Below, in pieces: positions 1 through 8,100 of a DNA stretch of 32,403 nucleotides (its first letter is position 1; each line of letters opens with the position of its first letter). The position numbers were made by a program, and so were the translations under genes. The stretch covers positions 1 through 32,403 of the forward strand of contig NHEN01000118.1 of NCBI GenBank assembly GCA_002172625.1. The letters are read 5' to 3'. Origin of the DNA: Verrucomicrobiaceae bacterium TMED86 (GTDB lineage Bacteria; Verrucomicrobiota; Verrucomicrobiia; Verrucomicrobiales; Akkermansiaceae). The notes under the pieces are model-generated. The model was given only the letters and a program-made list of their open reading frames with translations, did no database searches and was not told the DNA's origin.

Positions 1-2
1 CC

Positions 3-473
3 CTGAATGGAGACCTAGTCGTCCCCCCTCTTCCCGAAGGCGGACTGCGAACCCGCCCAAAGAAAAAGTTGGTCATCAACTTGAAAGGCATCGTGGTCGA
101 TGATACCAAAGCCAAGTTCACCGGCACCTGGTTACACTCCGAGGGCCTCAAGCCTCACATCGGAAACGGCTACCACTACGCCTCCGGTGACGCTTCTGCC
201 CTCTTCCAATTCCGCATCAAGAATACCGGGAAATACGAAGTCCGCTTTTACTGGCAACCCCACCACGCCCGCACCAAAGCCGCCCAGGCCGAAATCACCC
301 ACGCCGGAGGCAAGGACACCGTCATGCTCGACCTCACCAAAAAGCCCGCCCAGGGCCAATATCAGGTCCTCGGGACCTATGAATTCAACGACGTTCTGAA
401 GGGCTCCGTTGTTTTCACCAATAAAAGTTCTGGGCTTCTCCACGTCGACGCCGTCCAAGTAATGAAAAAATAG
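3..473 (+). CDS. C-terminal part of a larger protein (5' end outside the window) with a golvesin/xanthan-lyase-CBD-like C-terminal domain, often fused to FAD-dependent oxidoreductases
   Basis: The frame stays open from base 3, upstream of the listed start at 69. The sequence GIVVDDTKAKFTGTWLHSEGLKPHIGNGYHYA...GKYEVRFYWQPHHART...GLLHVDAVQVMKK matches the golvesin-domain pattern (DD..A.f.G.W..s...k..ig..Y ... DAVQ). A strong terminator follows. Confidence 0.7.
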   Translation: MNGDLVVPPLPEGGLRTRPKKKLVINLKGIVVDDTKAKFTGTWLHSEGLKPHIGNGYHYASGDASALFQFRIKNTGKYEVRFYWQPHHARTKAAQAEITHAGGKDTVMLDLTKKPAQGQYQVLGTYEFNDVLKGSVVFTNKSSGLLHVDAVQVMKK

Positions 474-488
474 GCTCCCTTTTCAAAG

Positions 489-528
489 GCCCACAATCTG
501 CGGTTTTCCCCGTAGTTGTGGGCTTTTT
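489..528 (+). terminator. Intrinsic terminator after the golvesin-domain CDS
   Basis: gcccacaa-t-ctgcgg-ttttc-ccgtag-ttgtgggc hairpin followed by ttttt. Confidence 0.9.
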
Positions 529-550
529 AGCGCCTTCAGATCCCCTTATA

Positions 551-612
551 TTACCAATGTGACAATTTTGTCACATTGGTAAGTTCGAAATATGGCGCTT
601 TTGTCACATTAA
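551..612. promoter_or_regulatory. Perfect inverted repeat (TTACCAATGTGACAA-tt-TTGTCACATTGGTAA) plus a third TTTTGTCACATT half-site; candidate operator
   Basis: 15-bp arms at 551-565 and 568-582 are exact reverse complements. TTTTGTCACATT occurs at 566-577 and again at 599-610, 33 bp apart. The site is 60-120 bp upstream of the Na/Pi cotransporter start. Confidence 0.75.
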
Positions 613-670
613 TACACGCCTTACGCTCGGAATCGGGCTCATCCACAAACTCTACATCAAACCCAATCCT

Positions 671-2413
671 ATGGATTCAATCGTAACCATATTAAAAATC
701 CTCGGCGCTCTCGGCGTTTTCCTTTTCGGCATGAAAGTCATGTCCGAAGGTGTCCAGAAATTCGCCGGTGCTCGCATGCGCTCGGCCTTGGCGACCGCAA
801 CAGGCAACCGCTTCAAAGGCGTGCTCACCGGCCTCTTCACCACCAGCTTGGTGCAATCTTCATCAGCAACGACCGTTCTTGTCGTCTCCTTTGTAAACGT
901 CGGTCTCCTGACCTTGGTTGAATCAATCGGGGTGATCATGGGGGCCAACCTGGGAACAACCATCACGGCTTGGATTGTCGCCTCGATTGGTAAGTTCAGT
1001 CTCGCCAAGATCGCCGTGCCCATTATCGGAGTAGGATTCCCGATCTTTTTCATCGCCAAAGGAAAAATGAAATCCTTCGGCGAATTCATGGTGGGATTCG
1101 GACTCCTCTTCCTCGGACTCAGTCTCCTGAAATCCGAAGTTCCCGACCTGAAGAGCGGCGTCAAAGCCGACGAAGGTGTCATTGCCAACATTCAGTGGTG
1201 GATCTCAATTCTCAGCAACAAAGGATACCTTTCCTACATTCTCTTTATGATTGGGGGAATCCTCCTCACTCTCATTGTGCAATCTTCCTCCGCCGCGATG
1301 GCCATCACCATCACCTGCGCCACGCAAGGGTGGTTCGGAACCGACGCCTACGAAGTCTTCAAGATCTCCGCTGCTGTTGTGCTCGGAGAAAATATTGGAA
1401 CAACTGTAACGGCTTGGCTTGCCTCACTGGGGGCCGGCACCGAAGCAAAACGAGCGGCACGAGCACACTTCATGTTCAATGTCATCGGAACAGTCTGGAT
1501 GCTTCTCATCTTCCCGCTCTTCGCCGCCATGGTATGGAATATCGCCCAGTATCTTCCAGAAGGCCTGAAATCCGCCAAGAAAGACTTTGGAGCCAGTGAG
1601 GTCGCTTTCGCAACCGCCATCTTCCACACGACCTTTAACCTGATCAACGTCTTCGTCCTGATCTGGTTCGTCCCGCAAATTGCTTCTGTTGTTCAAAAGT
1701 GGGTTCCCTCGAAAGATTCAGAGGGCTCTGGGAAAAACCGCCTCCGTTACGTCTCCCAGAACCTTGTCGATCTTGGCGAGCTGAATATTGTCGAAGCCGA
1801 AAATGCCGTCCGCAAGATGTCCGCTCACACCAACGAAATGTATCAAGGCTTCATCAATGTCTTCCAAAGTCCCGGCGACGATCTTTCCTCGGAAGTCTCT
1901 CGTCTTAAAAAGATGGAAGACGAAGCCGACCTCATGATGCAGGACATCACAGAATACCTCGTGAAATGCTCTGCCCACGACATCCGGGAAGAGCAAGCCG
2001 CAAGCATCGCCAAGATGATTCGTGTTGTTGCCGAGCTCGAAGAGATCACCGATACGATCTATCGTCTCGTGAAACTTGTTGAGCGAAAATACAACAAAGA
2101 TCATCAGTTCACCGAACACCAAACCAAGCGGATCGGTGAAATGACCTCCGTGGCGGGTCAAGCCCTTGGCGCAGTCGACAACTACATCCTCCAAACGGTT
2201 CCTCCCGAAGTCATCGCCTCTGTCATGACTCTCGAAAATCAAACCGACAGCATGCGTAAATCCTTCAACAAGGAAGCGATCAAGCGCATGGCCGAGGGCG
2301 ACATTAAGGTCGAGATGATCTATATGGACATCAACAACCAGCTCGAATCGCTCGCCAACCACACCCTCAATGTGATGCAGGCAAGTAGCCTGGCTGCTCC
2401 ACCGGCATCCTAG
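671..2413 (+). CDS. Na/Pi cotransporter family protein with C-terminal PhoU-like domain
   Basis: 580 aa. Two repeats carry QSSSATT / QSSSAAMA and GANLGTT / GENIGTT motifs typical of PF02690. A PhoU-like helical C-terminus follows (DEADLMMQDITEYLVKC...ELEEITDTIYRLVKL). Confidence 0.95.
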   Translation: MDSIVTILKILGALGVFLFGMKVMSEGVQKFAGARMRSALATATGNRFKGVLTGLFTTSLVQSSSATTVLVVSFVNVGLLTLVESIGVIMGANLGTTITAWIVASIGKFSLAKIAVPIIGVGFPIFFIAKGKMKSFGEFMVGFGLLFLGLSLLKSEVPDLKSGVKADEGVIANIQWWISILSNKGYLSYILFMIGGILLTLIVQSSSAAMAITITCATQGWFGTDAYEVFKISAAVVLGENIGTTVTAWLASLGAGTEAKRAARAHFMFNVIGTVWMLLIFPLFAAMVWNIAQYLPEGLKSAKKDFGASEVAFATAIFHTTFNLINVFVLIWFVPQIASVVQKWVPSKDSEGSGKNRLRYVSQNLVDLGELNIVEAENAVRKMSAHTNEMYQGFINVFQSPGDDLSSEVSRLKKMEDEADLMMQDITEYLVKCSAHDIREEQAASIAKMIRVVAELEEITDTIYRLVKLVERKYNKDHQFTEHQTKRIGEMTSVAGQALGAVDNYILQTVPPEVIASVMTLENQTDSMRKSFNKEAIKRMAEGDIKVEMIYMDINNQLESLANHTLNVMQASSLAAPPAS

Positions 2414-2434
2414 ATCCAGCGGATCATTCCTCTC

Positions 2435-2468
2435 AAAAAGCCTGACACTTTAGTGTCAGGCTTTTTTT
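2435..2468 (+). terminator. Intrinsic terminator after the Na/Pi cotransporter
   Basis: aaaaaGCCTGACACT-tt-AGTGTCAGGCttttttt, a perfect 10-bp stem with A and T flanks. Confidence 0.95.
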
Positions 2469-2496
2469 CTATCCCGATTTAAGCCAACATCTCCCC

Positions 2497-4098
2497 GTGC
2501 CTTTCCTCGTTCGCCTCTACCGCCTCGCCGTGATCATTGCAATCGCTTGGCTCTTGCGTCAGGAAAGCCCACTTCCCGCCACCGCCATCGACTATTCCCG
2601 GGCCTTCCCAAGCGGCACCGCTTACGACGCCGAATCATACGAAGTCCGCAACGCCGAGGAAAAACTCCTCGGTTACTATCTCACCACCTCTCCCCAAACC
2701 GATCATCTCCGCGGCTATTCCGGCCCCACCAATCTCGGTCTCGCCCTCGACCCCACCGGCAAGCTTATCGATGTCAAAATCCTCGCCTCCGCCGACACTG
2801 CGGACCACGTCGAAGACATCACCACCGACCCCGACTTCCTCGACACCCACCTCGGCCTCGCTCTCGGCTCACCCGGTGAGCCGCAAATCGACGCCGTCTC
2901 CGGCTCCACCCTCACCAGTCACGCCATCACCCGCAGCATCATCGAGCGACTCGGCGGAGAAACCGCCTCCCGTCTTTTCCCCACCGAGATCCTCCTCGCC
3001 GAATTTGGCGAAATTCTCCCTGCCGCCAAATCACTCGAAACCCACCCCGACTGGCCCGGCGTCGTGACTGTTCTCGACGAAAAAAAGAAGATCATCGGAC
3101 AAGCCCTCCGCACCGCACCTTCCCTCGAATACCTTCACGGCTACCAAGGTCCCACTGACACGCTCATCATTCTCGATCCCAACGGCGACACCATCATCGG
3201 CCTCCGCTTTCGCAAAAGCTACGACAACGAGGAATACTACGAGCGCATTCTCGACGACGAAGATTACCTCAAACTCTACAACGGAAAATCCGTGCAGGAG
3301 ATCATCGATCTCGACTACGTCAAAGCTGGCATCGAAGGCGTCAGCGGAGCCACCATGACTTCTTGGGCCATCGCCGAGAGCGTGAAACGTCGCCTCGCCC
3401 AATTTGATTCCCAACGCCAACCCGTCCCCTTCGCGTTCCCATGGCGTAACCTTCTCCTCATCATCCTTACCTTCGGAGCCATCGTCTTCTCCTTCACCAA
3501 ACTCCGCGGCCGCCCCTTCCTCCGCCTCTCTTGGCAACTCTTCGTCATCATCACGCTCGGGCTCATCCTCGGCGATCTCCTTTCACAAGCTCTCTTCATC
3601 GGCTGGGCCAAACACGGACTTCCTCTCGCCGATTCCTACGGTCTCATCCTTCTCGCTGCCGCTGCTCTTCTCGTCCCTTGGGCCAGCGGCCACCAACTCT
3701 ATTGCCACCACCTCTGCCCCCACGGCTTTCTCCAGCAATGGTTCATCAAGTTTCCCATCAAGCCGCTCAAAATCCCGCCCGTCCTTCACAAACTCCTCTC
3801 CAAATTACCCTCCTTGCTCCTCGTCATCATCGTGGCCTCCCTTTTCCTCGGAGCCTCTCTCAACCTTGCCGACTTCGAAGCCTTCGACGCCTGGCTCTGG
3901 CGCTCCGCCGGCATCGCCACCATCGTCATTGCCATCCTCGGCCTCCTCGCCTCTCTCTTCATCCCCCTCGCCTACTGCAAATACGGCTGCCCTACCGGAG
4001 CACTCTTCCGCTTTCTCCGCAAAACCTCCGCCACCGAAAAATTCTCCTCCCGCGATCTCATCGTCGGTCTCCTCCTCATCGCCGCAACCTTCAGTTGA
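2497..4098 (+). CDS. NosR-like membrane protein with two tandem FMN-binding domains and a polyferredoxin-type (CxxxCP) transmembrane module
   Basis: 533 aa, GTG start. Two flavinylation-type motifs (AVSGSTLTS and GVSGATMTS) sit in repeated domains (LRGYSGPTNLGLALDPTGK / LHGYQGPTDTLIILDPNGD). C-terminal TM helices contain YCHHLCPHG and YCKYGCPTGAL. Confidence 0.85.
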   Translation: MPFLVRLYRLAVIIAIAWLLRQESPLPATAIDYSRAFPSGTAYDAESYEVRNAEEKLLGYYLTTSPQTDHLRGYSGPTNLGLALDPTGKLIDVKILASADTADHVEDITTDPDFLDTHLGLALGSPGEPQIDAVSGSTLTSHAITRSIIERLGGETASRLFPTEILLAEFGEILPAAKSLETHPDWPGVVTVLDEKKKIIGQALRTAPSLEYLHGYQGPTDTLIILDPNGDTIIGLRFRKSYDNEEYYERILDDEDYLKLYNGKSVQEIIDLDYVKAGIEGVSGATMTSWAIAESVKRRLAQFDSQRQPVPFAFPWRNLLLIILTFGAIVFSFTKLRGRPFLRLSWQLFVIITLGLILGDLLSQALFIGWAKHGLPLADSYGLILLAAAALLVPWASGHQLYCHHLCPHGFLQQWFIKFPIKPLKIPPVLHKLLSKLPSLLLVIIVASLFLGASLNLADFEAFDAWLWRSAGIATIVIAILGLLASLFIPLAYCKYGCPTGALFRFLRKTSATEKFSSRDLIVGLLLIAATFS

Positions 4099-4101
4099 CT
4101 C

Positions 4102-4914
4102 ATGTCAACCAATGCGAAACTCTACGACGGTCTCGATCTCCTCTACCGGGAACTCTGGGGCAAAACCCTACACCACGGGCTCTGGATCAAGGGAAATGAA
4201 TCTCCCGTACAAGCCCGCAACAATCTCGCCCAAGTCTGCCTCACCGCACTCGCTCCTCAAAAGGGCGACACCATCGCCGACATCGGGTGCGGCTACGGAA
4301 CATTCAGCCACCTCATTATCAAAGATTCAGACTGCCAAGTTCACTCCATCACCAATTCCCTCGCCCAAATCCAAGCCGTCACGTCCCACCCAAATATCAC
4401 CTTTCACCACACCGACTGGCTCGACCATTCTCTTCCTCCACGCTCTCTCGACAAAGCCATCGCCCTCGAGAGCCTCTCACACTTCCCGGCCTTCGACACC
4501 TTTCTTTCCGCTTCCTCAAAATCGCTTCGTCCCGGCGCCCTTTTCGTCATCTCCGATTGGTATGCCACACCTCACCTTTCTCCAGTCGAACAACTCCTCC
4601 TCCGCCACCTCGCCAAAACCGGAGCCATCCCAAATTGGCGACCGTTCGTCCACCTCCTCTCCGCAGCCTCCCGCCATCACTTCGATTTACAATTCCACCA
4701 AAATTTCTCCTCGCAAGCAGCCCCAACCTGGACCGCCTTTTTCAAATCATCCTGCCTACTCCCCCTTCAAAAACCAAAACTCATTCCCCTCCTCTCAAAA
4801 ACCGCCCTTCGCCGTCCTTCTCTCCTCATCTCTCTCCCTCTCCTGCGACTTGCCTACCATCTCGGCATTCTTGAATACCATCTGTGCATCTTTAAAAAAG
4901 AACCTACCATTTAA
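4102..4914 (+). CDS. SAM-dependent methyltransferase
   Basis: 270 aa. Motif I IADIGCGYGTFS, plus YDGLDLLYRELWGKTLHHGLW typical of small-molecule class I methyltransferases. Starts 3 nt after the preceding stop. Confidence 0.85.
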   Translation: MSTNAKLYDGLDLLYRELWGKTLHHGLWIKGNESPVQARNNLAQVCLTALAPQKGDTIADIGCGYGTFSHLIIKDSDCQVHSITNSLAQIQAVTSHPNITFHHTDWLDHSLPPRSLDKAIALESLSHFPAFDTFLSASSKSLRPGALFVISDWYATPHLSPVEQLLLRHLAKTGAIPNWRPFVHLLSAASRHHFDLQFHQNFSSQAAPTWTAFFKSSCLLPLQKPKLIPLLSKTALRRPSLLISLPLLRLAYHLGILEYHLCIFKKEPTI

Positions 4915-5157
4915 CCGAATACTGATGACTGGAGAGCCATTTGATCACCATGTCATCTGAAAATATCTTCCCAAAAGCGCGATACTGATGGTCGCAAAAA
5001 TTATTCCGCCCAAGCTGCCTATTTCCGGACCACCTCAGCATTTCTCATGGAGACACTTTCTGTATCTTTGAATCAATAGCTCCATAGAAATGCCCGCCTT
5101 GACCAACCCTCTGTTTAAGCGGCTTAAGCTGATCTCTCCAATAATCAACCCACACAC

Positions 5158-8100
5158 CTACGGACTCCGTAACATCCACTTGGCGCGCACAAATTTCCTG
5201 GGTGATCCGCTCATGGTGACGCGATATTTCACCAGGCCCACTCCATTGCCTAGATTTGTTTCGCTCACGTATTCCCCATCGTCGGCCCAGCTCATGAGAT
5301 CTTCGGAACTTTCTACAACCAGATCGAATTCATCGACAGCGCGGAGATTTCGCTGAATCTCCAACTCAAAAAATCCATTCACAACTTGTCCTGTAATTCC
5401 CTCTCCCGCTCCTCTCACCTGAAAACCCGAGCCACTCGCAAACTCCCCCAGATTACTCAAGCCATCCCCATCAGGATCACCAAAATCATCAGTGATACCG
5501 TTCGCTGATTTCCACACAGCATAGCTGACACCATCCGTTCCTCCCGGGCTGCCATGAATATCCGCACTCGACCTCCAATTGAGAGGATCCATGTGGTCTG
5601 GATTTGTCGCCGGAGCAATCAGAACCAGGGAATATCCCGCACCGTCTCCCGCGCGCGGCCAGGGATCGACATCCTCATAGGTGAAGTCCCGAATCACTCC
5701 CGCCGCGAGGCTGGCCAATACCACTTGCTCACTCCCGTTACTAAGATTCCCCGAAGAAAAGATACCGCCGATTTCCACCGTAGGGTAGCGTTCGGAGAAT
5801 GCGGCGGCGTTAGAAACCAGAACCACACGCTCCCCCACTCCGAGCAAGCTATTCGCTGCAAACGAAAAACCAATCCCACTCGTGAATTCCACTCCCGATA
5901 GATCAATCGTTTTATTCCCGATATTCATTAGCTCAATAAATTCGTAATCATCGCGATCCGTGGATACCGCTACTTCATTGGGAGCAACGGGCTCCGCAGG
6001 ACGATAGCTAAACTCCGAGACGACGAGGTTGGTGGCATTTGCCGGTTCCGTTTCGACACTGAAATAAGCCGCATTCAACGCGCTCCAGTCACCGGATCCC
6101 GGATTGTATGATCTGGAGTACAACCACCCTGGCTCCACTAACTCAAGCGGAGCAGAACTGTGCATTCCTCCGCCCCCGGCCGGTTGTCCCCGCAGCTCCA
6201 GATCAAAACTCATGTCGGAACTGTCTCCACTCAGTTGATGGATCTCCACCGCGATCGTATTGTTTCCCGGCACAAACACCGCAGGATCCAAAATCACCGT
6301 TCCCGTTTCATTCTCATCACTCTGTAGTGTGGCGTACTGGTCAAAGCGGGCCTCATCCTCCAGGTGAATCCGTTCGACTTCATTTCCATTTACGTAAATC
6401 GCAATCGCGTCATCAAAAACGTAATCTAGCTTAAATTCTCCATACGCCGAAGGAGTGGTAATCGCCACCACCTTTCTGAAATACGTCGTGGCGTTCTTCT
6501 GTATCCCGCCTGTTCCTGGGTCAGTATCCACAAAGCCCACCTCCTGGGCCTCATCCCCGTCCCCATACCCCAGAGGAGATGGCCCTCCAGCCCATCCTCC
6601 ATCCGCAAAGCCAGTCCCACGCCAAGCTGTTCCTTGATCGGAACCATTATCAAGATACTTCCACGAATCACCACTCGAAACAAATTGCGTCGATGGCCCG
6701 CCGCCCCCGTCACCGAGAGAGATCAAGGTCGCTGCTGGTGAGATGCCGCCCCCTATCAATCTTGGATCCAGAGGATGATTGTATGAAGTCTCATCAAAAT
6801 CATCATCCCCAAAAACGTAATAAATCTGCGGGATCGAAACCGGAACACTCAAGGAGGGACCACCTCCCAGGGGAACATCTCCGCCGTGTTGACTGTAACT
6901 CGGCGCATCCAGATCAGGATAATAATTTGATCCGCGCAAGATCTCCACCAACTCGGGCGAACGATCCGACAGCCATTGATCTTGAATCTGGTCATAGGCT
7001 GATTCCCACTGCGCAATCGTTCGCTGTGTCCCATGCTGATCGCCCCACCGGGCCAATTCGGGAATCAAGATACTCCGGTGATCCTTTGTGATATCAGCAT
7101 AACGCGCCATCGCTTCATTCGCCGTCAGCGCTCCTCCATTAAACAACGCCCGATGTGCCCGGTCTCCCATTCTCATCTGGAATTCCTTGCTCCCGCGAAG
7201 GGAGCCAAAAGGGACATTAACATTACTCACGGCATCCGTCCGATCGCGATCCGAGTTCAAAAACATTGAGGTCTCGACATCCCACATAAAAAAGTGCGTC
7301 CCAGAACTCGTCCGGGATCCCCTCCAGGCAACAGGGTCAAGCACATCCCTCTCCCTTCCCGTGTAGTAGTTCCGCTGCGGCCAGTCGGCATTTCCGGTGT
7401 ACCAATTCACGAGCAAATAATCGCACATGTTGTCCACGTTCAGAAAATCGGCCCAGCCCTCATTATTCGAGCCATCGGGATTGAGCCCCTGGACTTTCAT
7501 GTAAGCTGCCGTCCGTGCTGATTCGCTCCCGGCGCTGTTCACCTCCCCGGAAAGACTCACCAAAGTATTCCAGGAATCCTTCAAGCTGTCATTGGTCGGT
7601 GTCCCAAAATTAATCCCATCCCAGTCTTCCTTCTCCGCCCCAAAATGAGTTTTACCAAAGGAGACGTCTGGCCGCTCCACAACATTATAGACGCCCCAAT
7701 AAACTCCATTCAGGTAGATGTGGAAATAACGACCCCGCGAAGACGGAATGCCAATGTCAGATGCCGACCGTCGGCCGAATTGATCCCGGGCATACTGCAC
7801 GTTGGTCCGATTGTCCCACTGATATCCATCGTTCGATTCCATCCGAAAAATCAGCGTATCGAATTCATCTGTCGTGAGATCTCCGAAAAGGGGGTAGCGC
7901 AATTTGGTGTCGCCATAGGCTCCCTTGAAGAGGAGCCGGAACGATTTCTTTTTTGTAAGATCAAAGCGACGAAATGCGCCACCTTGAATCCGTATGCCAC
8001 AATCAATCTGGAAGTTCATGCTCCCATCGGGACGGGACGGATCGATCAATTCCAAAGAAGTCGCCCGTTCCCAGTTGATCCCGCTGCTGAGTGGGTTGGC

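Noticed and set aside
3531-4199. 222-aa Arg/His/Pro-rich ORF on +
   Set aside because: Third-frame shadow of the NosR-like gene; no domain-like pattern.
3404-4960. 518-aa Ser/Pro-rich ORF on + (frame overlapping the NosR-like and methyltransferase genes)
   Set aside because: Shadow ORF. Low-complexity S/P composition from a codon-shifted TCC-rich sequence, whereas the overlapping frames encode recognisable domains.
5115-5127. ttaagc-g-gcttaa palindrome downstream of the CotH-like gene
   Set aside because: Short and AT-rich with a 1-nt centre; expected by chance at this scale.
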